From the NCBI RefSeq assembly GCF_006636215.1, contig NZ_VIFM01000013.1, positions 24,967-88,966 on the forward strand: 64,000 bases of DNA, given 5' to 3'. This document shows positions 36,609-45,004 of this stretch, in pieces (position 1 is the stretch's first letter; every line of letters begins with the position of its first letter). The notes under the pieces are model-generated. The model saw nothing but the letters and a program-made list of their open reading frames with translations. It was not told the DNA's origin and made no database searches. The DNA is from Myxococcus llanfairpwllgwyngyllgogerychwyrndrobwllllantysiliogogogochensis. GTDB lineage: Bacteria > Myxococcota > Myxococcia > Myxococcales > Myxococcaceae. A program made the position numbers and the translations under genes.

Positions 36609-37898
36609 ATGCACAAAGCCATCATTGTGGGCGGCGGACTGGCAGGCAGCCTGACCGCCATTTATCTGGCGCGGCGTGGGTACGACGTTCGTGTCGTCGA
36701 AAGGCGGAGAGACCCGCTGCAGAACACCTTCTCCGCCCTGGAGATGACCAGCTCGCGCGCCATCGGCGTCAGCATGAACGTCAGGGGCATCAAGGCGGTG
36801 CTGCAGGCCGGGATTGAGCCACAAGAGTTGAATCGGTGCGGCGAACCCATCGCCGGCATGGCCTTCTCCGTTGGTGGAAAGTACAGGATCCGCGAACTCA
36901 CTCCGTCCGAGGGAATTTCCCCTCTGTCCCTGGATAGGTTGGCGTTTCAAAGGCTGTTGAACAAGCACGCCGCCCTTCTCGGTGTGAAGTATCACTTCGA
37001 ATCAAAATGCCTGGGTGTCGACCTGGAGAAGAAGTCAGTCCTCGTCCAGGAAAACGACGGCGGGGTCCAGCGCCATCAAGGGGATTTGATCATCGGCGCG
37101 GATGGCGCACATTCCGCGGTACGCCAGTCCATGCAGAGCGGCCTGCGGCGCTTCGAATTCAAACAGACCTTCTTCCGCCACGGCTACAAGACGCTGGTCC
37201 TCACCAATGCCGCGGAACTGGGCTATCGGAAGGACCTGTTGTATTTTTTTGGCATGGACTCCAAGGGGCTCTTCGCCGGCCGCGCGGCGACCATCCCCGG
37301 CGATAGCATCAGCTTCGCGATTTGTCTGCCATACACGGGCGCCCTGAGCCTGGCGACGCAAGATGGAGACACCCTGCGCGCCTTCTTCAACCACTATTTC
37401 GGGGGCCTGCCTCCGGCCCGCCGGCAAGAAATGCTGGAGCAGTTCATGACACTGCCCAGCAACGACCTCGTCAATGTTCGCTCCAGCACCTTTCACTATC
37501 GTGGGAATGCAGTGCTGATGGGCGATGCGGCGCATGCCACCGCGCCCTTCATGGGGCAAGGCATGAACATGGCCCTGGAAGATGCCTATGTCTTCTCCAC
37601 CCTGCTGGACAAACACGCCCATGACCTTGAGGTCGTGCTCCCGGAGTTCACCCGCCAGCGGAAGGTGCAGGCGGATGCGATGCAGGACATGTCCATCGCG
37701 AACTACGAGATGCTGAGCAATCCTCGCTTCATCTTCTTCTTGCGGGCCCAGTATGCCCGCTACATGCATCAGAAATTTCCCAGCCTCTATCCGCCGGACA
37801 TGGCGGAGAAGCTGTATTTCGATTCGGTCCCTTACGACGAGCTGCAGCGAATCCAACGGAAGCAGAATGTGTGGTACAAGCTTGGAAGGATGAACTAG
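36609..37898 (+). CDS. vioC: VioC, FAD-dependent violacein-pathway monooxygenase
   Basis: Oxygenates the indole C2 of prodeoxyviolacein (or proviolacein) to give the oxindole of deoxyviolacein/violacein. At 429 residues it equals the length of the Chromobacterium enzyme and aligns from end to end. Seen: FAD-binding GGGLAGSLTAIYLARRGYDV, the shared SSRAIGVSMNVRGIK segment, IIGADGAHSAVRQSMQSGLR, RHGYKTLV and the second FAD motif GDAAHATAPFMGQGMN. The last residues (RKQNVWYKLGRMN) follow the VioC pattern, so this is VioC and not the related 5-hydroxylase VioD. It starts immediately after the vioB stop, and vioE follows after 7 bases; vioD, which usually sits between them, is absent. Confidence 0.96.
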   Translation: MHKAIIVGGGLAGSLTAIYLARRGYDVRVVERRRDPLQNTFSALEMTSSRAIGVSMNVRGIKAVLQAGIEPQELNRCGEPIAGMAFSVGGKYRIRELTPSEGISPLSLDRLAFQRLLNKHAALLGVKYHFESKCLGVDLEKKSVLVQENDGGVQRHQGDLIIGADGAHSAVRQSMQSGLRRFEFKQTFFRHGYKTLVLTNAAELGYRKDLLYFFGMDSKGLFAGRAATIPGDSISFAICLPYTGALSLATQDGDTLRAFFNHYFGGLPPARRQEMLEQFMTLPSNDLVNVRSSTFHYRGNAVLMGDAAHATAPFMGQGMNMALEDAYVFSTLLDKHAHDLEVVLPEFTRQRKVQADAMQDMSIANYEMLSNPRFIFFLRAQYARYMHQKFPSLYPPDMAEKLYFDSVPYDELQRIQRKQNVWYKLGRMN

Positions 37899-37905
37899 CT
37901 CGGCC

Positions 37906-38535
37906 ATGCAATCACATCCCCCTCCGCCGCTCCTGCCAATGCAGTGGAGCAGCGCCTATGTCTCCTATTGGTCGCCCATGCTGCGTGGCGACCAGATGAC
38001 TTCTGGCTACTGCTGGTTCAACTACGCTCGCGATGTCTGCCGGATTGACGGCCTGTTCAATCCCTGGCCCGAGAAGGAGAGGGGGGAGCATCTCTGGATG
38101 TCGGAGGTCGGCGATGTCGCGCGCGGACAGAGCCTCAAGAGGAAGATGGCCTACTGGAAGAAGGCGACCCCCATCGGGGAACACCTTTGTGAGACCTTGT
38201 TGCCGGATGAAAGGTCATCGTTCCATGAGTTGTTCCTGCCTCGCGCCGTATTGATGGACGGGAACGCGCGTCATGCCGGATGTGACCCTGTGCTGGGCCA
38301 GTTGGCGGATGTCTGGACCATCGAAAGGCCGCACAAGGCGCCCCTGACGCTCTACCTCCAGGCTGGAACCAACCTGCTGCTCCGCATGGTTTCCGGCAAC
38401 GACAAGCAGCACGTCTCGGTGCGTGATTTCCCGAACGTATTTGTCGGAGACATCCCCGAGAGTGTTTTCGCGATGCCGAGAACCCCGTTCCCACCCGGCA
38501 TGGCCGGGGAGGTCCCGCGCGTCGTTGAAACTTGA
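37906..38535 (+). CDS. vioE: VioE, prodeoxyviolacein synthase
   Basis: Rearranges the VioAB imine dimer, with a 1,2-indole shift, into prodeoxyviolacein; without it the dimer goes to chromopyrrolic acid. 209 residues versus about 191 in Chromobacterium, the difference being a C-terminal tail of some 15 residues (FPPGMAGEVPRVVET). The core is very similar: WSSAYVSYWSPML, SGYCWF and RIDGLFNPW, WMSEVGD. Residues S20, F51, N52 and E67 correspond to the known active-site S19, F50, N51 and E66, all kept. It is the last gene of the operon, 7 bases after vioC. A 9-bp palindrome at 38590 follows. Confidence 0.97.
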   Translation: MQSHPPPPLLPMQWSSAYVSYWSPMLRGDQMTSGYCWFNYARDVCRIDGLFNPWPEKERGEHLWMSEVGDVARGQSLKRKMAYWKKATPIGEHLCETLLPDERSSFHELFLPRAVLMDGNARHAGCDPVLGQLADVWTIERPHKAPLTLYLQAGTNLLLRMVSGNDKQHVSVRDFPNVFVGDIPESVFAMPRTPFPPGMAGEVPRVVET

Positions 38536-38589
38536 AGGGGACTCGACTCGATGCGGCATCCCCTCTCATGCCTGGGGAGATTCTCTCAA

Positions 38590-38616
38590 CCTGTCCAGTG
38601 TGCTAAACTGGACAGG
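38590..38616 (+). terminator. Palindromic hairpin after vioE, upstream of the right lipoprotein gene
   Basis: Perfect 9-bp inverted repeat CCTGTCCAG / CTGGACAGG around a 9-base loop. It may end the vio transcript, although no T-tract follows, or act as an operator of the lipoprotein gene that starts 35 bases later. The left lipoprotein copy has only a partial match here. Confidence 0.45.
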
Positions 38617-38650
38617 TCGTACAGACCATGGACTGTCCCTGGAGGCACGA

Positions 38651-38926
38651 ATGCAGGCTGGAAGGTTCGTCAGCGGTGCGTTGCTTGCGGTGGGGTTGAT
38701 GCTGGCTGGCTGCGGTGGTGCGGCGGTGGAAGACACCGAGGCCCAGGACCTCACCTCGCGCGAGGACGCGGTGCCCAACTGCAATGGCATTGCCTATGAT
38801 CGGGAGTATTACTCCGACGCGTCGTACTCGACGCTGGTGGGCACGCGGAGCTGTGATTGTAGCAACTACGGCCAGTGGGGCCGGGTGACGGCGTTCGTCA
38901 TCACCTATAACTACACCTGCGGCTGA
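38651..38926 (+). CDS. Small cysteine-containing lipoprotein, right copy
   Basis: 91 residues from ATG 38651, GGAGG at the same spacing as in the left copy. The signal peptide (MQAGRFVSGALLAVGLM, lipobox LAGC, C21) is nearly identical to its paralogue. The mature part keeps the pattern EYYSDASYSTLVGTRSC then CSNYGQWGRVTA and ends in NYTCG, while the left copy lacks the final Cys-Gly. Function unknown. The pair flanks the vio genes and probably descends from one ancestral gene; which copy is the original cannot be told from this window. Confidence 0.82.
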   Translation: MQAGRFVSGALLAVGLMLAGCGGAAVEDTEAQDLTSREDAVPNCNGIAYDREYYSDASYSTLVGTRSCDCSNYGQWGRVTAFVITYNYTCG

Positions 38927-38947
38927 GCACGCCCCGCGTGAATGAAG

Positions 38948-38983
38948 ACGGCCCGCCCCGGAGTGTCTCCGGAAGCGGGCCGT
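38948..38983. terminator. Terminator hairpin between the right lipoprotein gene and hutH
   Basis: Outer 9-bp stem ACGGCCCGC / GCGGGCCGT with an inner 6-bp stem CCGGAG / CTCCGG. It lies between convergent genes (ends at 38926 and 39005) and is the counterpart of the hairpin at 32026. Confidence 0.8.
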
Positions 38984-39004
38984 CGTGCTTCAGCAATGCG
39001 TGGC

Positions 39005-40531
39005 TCAGGCGGTGGCGGAGCGCACGGCCGCGAGCAGCTCGCCGGAGTCGACCAGCTGGCTGACGGCCTCGATGTCCTTGTGCAGCTCCCTGTCCCGGTC
39101 CATGTGCGGCACCTTGGAGCGGATGACCTCGTAGGCGGCCAGCGCGCCCTTGCCCGGCTTCCCCGGCAGGCGGAAGTCCAGGGCCTGCGCGGCCACGAGC
39201 AGCTCGATGGCCAGACACGAGCGGGCGAATTCACCCACCTGCCGGCCCTTGAGCGCCGCCGTCATGCCCATGGACACATGGTCCTCGCGGCCCGCCGACG
39301 ACGGAATCGAGTCCACCGACGCGGGGTGGCTGAGCACTCGCGACTCGGCCACCAGCGCCGCGCTCGTCACCTGGGCAATCATGAAGCCCGAGTTGAGCCC
39401 GGAGTTCTTCGCCAGGAACGCGGGCAGGCCCGACAGGGACGGGTTCACCAACTGCTCCACGCGCCGCTCGCTGATGGACGACAACTGGGTGAGCGCCATG
39501 GCCACCACGTCCATGGCCAGGGAGATGGGCTGGCCGTGGAAGTTGCCGCCGGAGACGATGCGCTCCGTCTCCGTGAAGACGAGCGGGTTGTCCGTGGCGC
39601 TGTTGACCTCCACCTCGAGGATGCGCCGGGCGAAGGACAGGCCCTCGCGCGCCGCGCCGTGCACCTGGGGCATGCAGCGCAGCGAGTAGGGGTCCTGCAC
39701 CTTGCTGCAGTTGACGTGCGTCTCCACCAGCTCGCTGTGGACCAGGATGCGCCGCAGGTTCGCCGCACAGGCCTTCTGGCCTGGATGGGCTCGGATGTCG
39801 TGAATCTCCGGGATGAACGGCTTGTGGCTGCCGAGCAGGCCTTCCAGCGTCATGGCGCCGGCCACGTCGGCCAGCTCCGCGAGGGACTCGGCGCGAAGCT
39901 GGAGGAGGGTGCCCACGGCACACATGGCCTGGGTGCCATTCACCAGGGCCAGTCCCTCCTTGGCCTCGAGGATGACGGGCTGGAGGCCGGCCAGCTCCAG
40001 GGCCTTGCGCGCGGGCAGCCGCTGTCCCTGGTGGAAGGCCTCGCCCTCGCCGATGAAGACGAGCGCCAGGTGGGCCAGCGGCGCCAGGTCACCGGAGGCG
40101 CCCACGCTGCCGCGCTCGGGGACGACGGGGACGACGTCCCGGTTCAGCATGTCCAGCGCCAGGGCGAGCGTCTCCGAGCGGATGCCGGAGTACCCCTTGG
40201 CGAGCACGTTGCAGCGCAGGAGCAGCAGCGCGCGGGCCTCGGGGAGGGGCATGGGCGTGCCGACGCCGCAGGCGTGGGAGAGGATGAGGTTGCGCTGGAG
40301 GTCGCGCAGGTCCTTCTTGTCGATGCGGACCTCGGCCAGGGTGCCGAAGCCGGTGTTGATGCCGTAGGAAGGCGTGTCACCGGCGGCGACCCGGTCCACG
40401 AGCGCGCGGGCGGCGCGGACGCGGGCGGCGGCCTCGGGGGCCAGCTCCACTGTGACCTCGTTCCGGGCGACCTGGAGGATCTGCTCCAGCGTCAGGGTGT
40501 CTCCGTCGATGAGGATGCGGGGGCGCGACAT
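39005..40531 (-). CDS. hutH: Histidine ammonia-lyase
   Basis: Removes ammonia from L-histidine to give trans-urocanate, the first step of histidine breakdown; cytoplasmic tetramer. The 508 residues are normal for the family. The Ala-Ser-Gly triplet that forms the MIO prosthetic group is in [14 protein letters not shown]; other family features are YGINTGFG near residue 56, a QDPYSLRC segment and GGNFHGQP. The HNxxDQD-type loop distinguishing HutH from PAL/TAL reads as a histidine-lyase pattern overall, but aminomutase or tyrosine-lyase activity cannot be excluded without alignment. No other hut gene is adjacent. Divergent from lysC with a 107-base gap. Confidence 0.92.
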   Translation of the reverse strand: MSRPRILIDGDTLTLEQILQVARNEVTVELAPEAAARVRAARALVDRVAAGDTPSYGINTGFGTLAEVRIDKKDLRDLQRNLILSHACGVGTPMPLPEARALLLLRCNVLAKGYSGIRSETLALALDMLNRDVVPVVPERGSVGASGDLAPLAHLALVFIGEGEAFHQGQRLPARKALELAGLQPVILEAKEGLALVNGTQAMCAVGTLLQLRAESLAELADVAGAMTLEGLLGSHKPFIPEIHDIRAHPGQKACAANLRRILVHSELVETHVNCSKVQDPYSLRCMPQVHGAAREGLSFARRILEVEVNSATDNPLVFTETERIVSGGNFHGQPISLAMDVVAMALTQLSSISERRVEQLVNPSLSGLPAFLAKNSGLNSGFMIAQVTSAALVAESRVLSHPASVDSIPSSAGREDHVSMGMTAALKGRQVGEFARSCLAIELLVAAQALDFRLPGKPGKGALAAYEVIRSKVPHMDRDRELHKDIEAVSQLVDSGELLAAVRSATA

Positions 40532-40638
40532 TGGGGCTCCAAGGGGATGGCGGATTCAGGGTCTTCGGCAGCGGGGCTTTACACCCGGGAGCGGTGCTCG
40601 TATAGGTCCGCCGACTGAAGAGGGAGGTCACGGACTCC

Positions 40639-41916
40639 GTGGCGCTGATCGTCCAGAAGTATGGCGGTACCTCCGTGGGTGACACCGAGCGGATGAAGAA
40701 TGTCGCTCGCCGCTGTCTGGCTGCCCAGGCGGCGGGTCATGACGTGGTGGTCGTCGTCTCCGCGATGTCGGGAGAGACCAACCGGCTGCTCAAACTCGTG
40801 GCGCAGATCACCGACCGGCCAGACGAGCGGGAGCAGGACGTGGTGGTGGCCACCGGCGAGCAGGTCTCCATCGGTCTGGTGGCGATGGCCATCCATGCGC
40901 AGGGGGGCAAGGCGACGAGCTTCCTGGGGCATCAGGTGCGCATCGTCACCGACAGCACGTTCTCCAAGGCGCGCATCAAGAGCATCGACGCGCAGCCCAT
41001 CCGCGCGGCCCTGTCCAAGGGGCACATCGTGGTGGTCGCGGGCTTCCAGGGCGTGGACGAGGAGGGCAGCGTCACGACGTTGGGGCGCGGTGGCTCGGAC
41101 ACCACGGCGGTGGCGGTGGCGGCGGCGCTCAGCGCGGATGCCTGTGAAATCTACACGGACGTCGACGGCGTCTACACCACGGACCCGAACATGGTCCCCG
41201 CCGCGCGCAAGCTGGAGCGCATCGCCTACGAGGAGATGCTGGAGCTGGCGAGCGTGGGCGCGAAGGTGTTGCAGATCCGCTCCGTCGAATTCGCCATGAA
41301 GTACAAGGTGCCGCTCTGGGTGAAGTCGTCGTTCTCCCAGGACCCGGGCACACTCGTGTGTGAGGAGGACAAGTCCATGGAGGACGTGCTGGTCCGCGGC
41401 GTGGCGTATGACCGGAACGAGGCGAAGATCACCGTCTGTGGCGTGCCGGACGTGCCGGGCGTCGCCGCGAAGATCTTCGGACCGCTCGACGAGAAGCACA
41501 TCGTAGTGGACCTCATCGTCCAGAACCCGTCGCGGGATGGGCGCACGGATCTGACTTTCACGGTGGGCAAGTCGGACTTCCTCAAGGCGCAGGAGGTGGT
41601 GCGCGAGGCGGTGAAGGAGATTCAGGCCGCCGGCATCGAGACGGACGAGAACATCGCCAAGGTGTCCATCGTCGGCGTGGGCATGCGCAACCACTCGGGC
41701 GTGGCGGCGCGGATGTTCACGGCGCTGTCCTCCGAGGGCATCAACATCCAGATCATCTCCACCTCGGAGATCAAGGTGTCTTGCGTGGTCCACGCCAAGT
41801 ACACGGAGCTGGCGGTGCGGGCGCTGCACACGGCGTTCGGGTTGGATCAGCCGCTGCCTCCCGAGGGTGTCGCCACCGTGTCGGAGACGGCCGCGCTCAA
41901 GGGCGAGAAGGTCTGA
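40639..41916 (+). CDS. lysC: Aspartokinase
   Basis: Phosphorylates aspartate, the entry step to lysine, methionine and threonine. GTG start at 40639 gives 425 residues, the size of a full-length alpha-type aspartokinase. The kinase domain starts with [33 protein letters not shown] and [11 protein letters not shown] are the aspartate- and ATP-site motifs. Two ACT domains occupy about 265-425, so allosteric feedback by lysine or threonine is likely. An internal start making a separate beta subunit may occur, as in some lineages, but was not verified. The ComEA-like gene follows four bases after the stop. Confidence 0.94.
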   Translation: MALIVQKYGGTSVGDTERMKNVARRCLAAQAAGHDVVVVVSAMSGETNRLLKLVAQITDRPDEREQDVVVATGEQVSIGLVAMAIHAQGGKATSFLGHQVRIVTDSTFSKARIKSIDAQPIRAALSKGHIVVVAGFQGVDEEGSVTTLGRGGSDTTAVAVAAALSADACEIYTDVDGVYTTDPNMVPAARKLERIAYEEMLELASVGAKVLQIRSVEFAMKYKVPLWVKSSFSQDPGTLVCEEDKSMEDVLVRGVAYDRNEAKITVCGVPDVPGVAAKIFGPLDEKHIVVDLIVQNPSRDGRTDLTFTVGKSDFLKAQEVVREAVKEIQAAGIETDENIAKVSIVGVGMRNHSGVAARMFTALSSEGINIQIISTSEIKVSCVVHAKYTELAVRALHTAFGLDQPLPPEGVATVSETAALKGEKV

Positions 41917-41920
41917 GCCG

Positions 41921-42337
41921 GTGGCAGGGCGCACCGCCGCGCTCGCCGTCGTCGCGCTGGGAGTGATCGGGCTGGGGGCGGTGGCTCGCTGGCGCTGGCC
42001 GGATTCCGAGCCAGCGCTGGATTGTGCTCCAGAGTCCGTGCGGCTTCGGGCCGATGGCGTGGCCACGTGTGGCGAGGGTGAGGTGCCGACGGGGGCCACG
42101 GCGTTGGCGCTGGGGCGGCGGTTGGACCTGAACGCCGCGACGGAGGAGGAGCTGGCGCTCTTGCCGGGCGTGGGGTCGTCGCTGGCGCGGGGGCTGGTGG
42201 AGGCCCGTGAGGCGGCGGGTGGCTTCAGGAGCTGGGACGCGGTGGACGAGGTTCCCGGGGTGGGTGCTGCCCGGTTGAAGACCCTCCAGGCGGCCACCCT
42301 GTTGGGGCCGACTCCGGATGCCGGGCCCGTGTGGTAA
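41921..42337 (+). CDS. ComEA-like helix-hairpin-helix protein
   Basis: 138 residues from GTG 41921, four bases after lysC. A hydrophobic segment at about 4-21 should anchor the protein in the membrane or act as a signal. A short extracytoplasmic spacer with two cysteines (DCAPESV, ATCGEGE) precedes the ComEA-type tandem helix-hairpin-helix domain (LDLNAATEEELALLPGVG and VPGVGAARLKTLQ). In ComEA this domain binds DNA non-specifically during uptake; whether this organism is naturally competent is not shown here. No other com gene is adjacent. Confidence 0.85.
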   Translation: MAGRTAALAVVALGVIGLGAVARWRWPDSEPALDCAPESVRLRADGVATCGEGEVPTGATALALGRRLDLNAATEEELALLPGVGSSLARGLVEAREAAGGFRSWDAVDEVPGVGAARLKTLQAATLLGPTPDAGPVW

Positions 42338-42346
42338 GCACGCGAC

Positions 42347-45004
42347 GTGCAGATCGCCTGCCCTCAGTGCTCGATGCAGTATGTCCTTGATCCCCGCCTG
42401 CTGCCGCCGGGAGGGGCATCGGTCCAGTGCACGCGTTGTGGCCATGTGTTCATGGCCTCGCCGCAGGCGGAGGCTCCGCGTCCGCCACCGGTGGACCCCG
42501 CGGGGCCACGCACACCGAGCGGCTCGTGGGCCTCGGCCTCGAGTCCCGCCGCGTCGAGCATGCTGAGGACGCAGATCTTCGGCTCGGGCCAGAATCAGGG
42601 CGCGTCCGGTGCGGTTCCTCCTGTGGACGCGGGGGCCGCTGCACATGGCGCGGTGCCGAACACGACGCAGACGTTTGGCGCGGTGCCGCCGGTGCGCGCG
42701 GATTCGGGCCCGCATGGCGCCGTGCCGAACACGACGCAGACTTTTGGTGCGGTGCCGCCGGTGCGCGCGGGTGCGGGTTCCCAGGGGTCGGTGCCAAACA
42801 CGACGCAGACGTTTGGAGCTGTGCCTCCGGTGAGTGCAGGGCCGCACGGCGCGGTGCCGAACACGACGCAGACGTTTGGAGCTGTGCCTCCGGTGAGTGC
42901 AGGGCCGCACGGCGCGGTGCCGAACACGACGCAGACGTTTGGCGCGGTGTCTCCGGTGAGTTCGGGTCCGCACGGCGCGGTGCCGAACACGACGCAGACG
43001 TTCGGTGCAGCGCCTCCGGTGAGTTCGGGGCAGCACGGCGCGGTGCCGAACACGACGCAGACGTTCGGTGCAGCGCCTCCGGTGCGCTCTGATTCAGGCC
43101 CGCATGGCACGGTGCCGAACACGACACAGACGTTTGGTGCAGTGCCTCCCGTGCGCTCTGATTCAGGCCCGCACGGGGCGGTGCCGAACACGACGCAGAC
43201 GTTTGGAGCTGTGCCTCCGGTGAGTGCAGGGCCGCACGGGGCGGTGCCAAACACGACGCAGACGTTCGGCGCGGTGCCTCCGGTGCGCTCGGAACCGGGC
43301 CCCCACGGGGTGGTGCCGAACACGACGCAGACCTTCGGCGCGGTGCCTCCGGTGAGTTCGGGCCCGCACGGCGCGGTGCCCAATACGACGCAGACCTTCG
43401 GTGCGGCGCCTCCGGTGAGTTCGGGCCCGCACGGGGCGGTGCCGAACACGACGCAGACGTTCGGCGCGGTGCCTCCGGTGCGCGCGGATGCGGGCCCGCA
43501 CGGCTCCGTGCCGAACACGACGCAGACCTTCGGCGCGGTGCCGGGCCCGGCGCACGCATCGAGTGGGGACCCCTCGGGCCAGGGCTCCTCCGCCGGGGGT
43601 GTGAGGCAGTCCACCCAGGTCTTCGGTCTCGCGGCCCAGGGAAGCTCCGTGCCGCCCTCGATTGCGCCGGTGACGGGGGGCTCGACCGAGGCCCCTGCTT
43701 CCCTTGGACGGACCCTGACGTTCGGCGCGATGGCTGCTCAGTCCACACCCTCCGCCCCCGACGAGGCACCGTCGCTCGCGGGTGAGGCCCAGACCCGCGC
43801 CTATGGAGATGCCCCTGGCGGCACTCAGAGCTACGGAGCCATCGGCTCCGAGTCGTCGCCCACGGGCCTGCTTTCGGCACCGGTGGAGCGCAAGACGACG
43901 CTGTACGGCGCGGCCCTGGGGCCTGGGGCCCAGTCCGGGAGTGTGCGGTTGCCGCCCGAGGACATGTCGGGTGTCGGGACCTTTGGCGCGGGAGCCAGTC
44001 TCGGAGCCTCCGAGCCGAGAACCCCGTCCTCGCGCCGGGTCCCCGTGTCGCTTCCGCCCGAGTTGCTGGCGGCGGGCAGGGACGACTCGGAGTTCCCTGG
44101 GATGGCCCCGTCGAGTCGCTCCTCCCGGCTGTGGCTCGGGTTGCTGGTGGCGGCGGGAGTGCTCCTCGCGGGAGTGCTCGCCTATCCGGCCTGGAGGGAT
44201 CGCAACGCGAACATGCCGGCGGACGCGGTGGCGGACAAGGACCGCGCGGCGGCGCTGCTTCGGAGGGATGACGCGACCTCCAGGGACCAGGCCATCAAGA
44301 CCCTCCGGGGGCTGACGACCGTCCATCCCAAGTACACCGAGGCACGGGCCGAACTCGTCGGCGCGCTGTCCCTGCGTCTGGGTGAGCTCCAGTCGCAGGC
44401 CGAGCGACTTCGAATGCGGAGCGAATACCTCCAGCGCGAAATCGAGATCCTCACCCGGACCCGTGAGTCGGTGGACTGGGAGAGCCGGGTCAACGTGCTG
44501 CGGGAATCGACGGCAGAAGTCGTTCAACTCAGCGGCCCGCTGCGGGTCGAGGTCGACACGCTTCGCAAGGAAGTAGACGTCCTCGCCGCGGAGCTGGAAG
44601 CCGCGCCGGAGGTGGAGCCCGCCCCGGCCCTGGCGGCTCGGGTGAAGGCGCTGGCCCTGCACGCCGGAGTGACGGCGGCTCCGGATGCCCTGGCCCTGGC
44701 GGAGCGCCTGCGCAACGTGGAGAGCGCCCCGAAGATCTGGAGCACCGTGGCCAAGGCCGAGTACGTGCTCAGCTCGGGTTCTCCTCCAGACTCCGTCGCC
44801 CAATCCGTGAGCGAGCTGGAGGCATTGCGCCAGGCCGACGGCACGCTCTTGCGCGCCCATGTCCTGGGTGCTCGCCTGGCCCTGCGTCAGAAGAAGCCGG
44901 AGGCGGCGCGTTCACTCCTGGACGAAGTGATTGCCCTCAATCCGAACCACGAGCTGGCGCGCAAGCTGCTCGAACAGTTGGATGCCACGGGCTTCCAGCC
45001 CTGA
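42347..45004 (+). CDS. Zinc-ribbon/TM protein with 14 tandem PNTTQTFGA-type repeats
   Basis: 885 residues from GTG 42347. Residues 1-36 form an MJ0042-type zinc finger (CPQC...CTRC). Residues about 102-405 are 14 tandem copies of a 21- or 23-residue unit, consensus GPHGAVPNTTQTFGAVPPV(R/S). Degenerate TQ-x-(F/Y)-G elements continue to about 560 (TLTFGAM, TQSYGAI, TTLYGAA). A single transmembrane helix (about 595-615) leads to a helical, probably extracytoplasmic C-terminus with coiled-coil (about 665-755) and TPR-like helices. Proteins of this plan occur in myxobacteria, but I know no function. The TTQTFG units could be phospho-threonine sites for FHA domains; that is speculation. The repeat DNA is nearly free of stops in other frames, so the reverse-strand frames are shadows. 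Confidence 0.83.
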   Translation: MQIACPQCSMQYVLDPRLLPPGGASVQCTRCGHVFMASPQAEAPRPPPVDPAGPRTPSGSWASASSPAASSMLRTQIFGSGQNQGASGAVPPVDAGAAAHGAVPNTTQTFGAVPPVRADSGPHGAVPNTTQTFGAVPPVRAGAGSQGSVPNTTQTFGAVPPVSAGPHGAVPNTTQTFGAVPPVSAGPHGAVPNTTQTFGAVSPVSSGPHGAVPNTTQTFGAAPPVSSGQHGAVPNTTQTFGAAPPVRSDSGPHGTVPNTTQTFGAVPPVRSDSGPHGAVPNTTQTFGAVPPVSAGPHGAVPNTTQTFGAVPPVRSEPGPHGVVPNTTQTFGAVPPVSSGPHGAVPNTTQTFGAAPPVSSGPHGAVPNTTQTFGAVPPVRADAGPHGSVPNTTQTFGAVPGPAHASSGDPSGQGSSAGGVRQSTQVFGLAAQGSSVPPSIAPVTGGSTEAPASLGRTLTFGAMAAQSTPSAPDEAPSLAGEAQTRAYGDAPGGTQSYGAIGSESSPTGLLSAPVERKTTLYGAALGPGAQSGSVRLPPEDMSGVGTFGAGASLGASEPRTPSSRRVPVSLPPELLAAGRDDSEFPGMAPSSRSSRLWLGLLVAAGVLLAGVLAYPAWRDRNANMPADAVADKDRAAALLRRDDATSRDQAIKTLRGLTTVHPKYTEARAELVGALSLRLGELQSQAERLRMRSEYLQREIEILTRTRESVDWESRVNVLRESTAEVVQLSGPLRVEVDTLRKEVDVLAAELEAAPEVEPAPALAARVKALALHAGVTAAPDALALAERLRNVESAPKIWSTVAKAEYVLSSGSPPDSVAQSVSELEALRQADGTLLRAHVLGARLALRQKKPEAARSLLDEVIALNPNHELARKLLEQLDATGFQP
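42650..43551 (+). repeat. Tandem in-frame repeat array, 63- and 69-bp units
   Basis: Fourteen head-to-tail units, each with GTGCCGAACACGACGCAGAC or a close variant. Unit length alternates between 63 and 69 bases according to the linker (SSG/SAG versus RADSG/RSDSG types). Neighbouring units can be identical at the base level, a sign of recent unequal recombination. Confidence 0.9.

Larger units (their letters stand above)
38606..38986 (+). repeat. Direct repeat flanking the vio operon, right copy
   Basis: Second copy of the leader, lipoprotein gene and terminator unit described at 31660-32063, in the same orientation. The distance between corresponding points of the two copies is 6946 bases, essentially the vio operon plus one unit. 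Confidence 0.8.

Noticed and set aside
36609..37898. Possibility that the monooxygenase is VioD rather than VioC
   Set aside because: Length (429) and end-to-end sequence, including the start, the SSRAIGVSM segment and the RKQNVWYK end, follow VioC; VioD is shorter and different at these sites.
42595..43614. Minus-strand open frames over the 14-unit repeat, and the idea of a CRISPR array there
   Set aside because: Units are contiguous without spacers and encode a regular peptide in the plus frame with a zinc finger before and a membrane helix after; the reverse frames only mirror the repeat.
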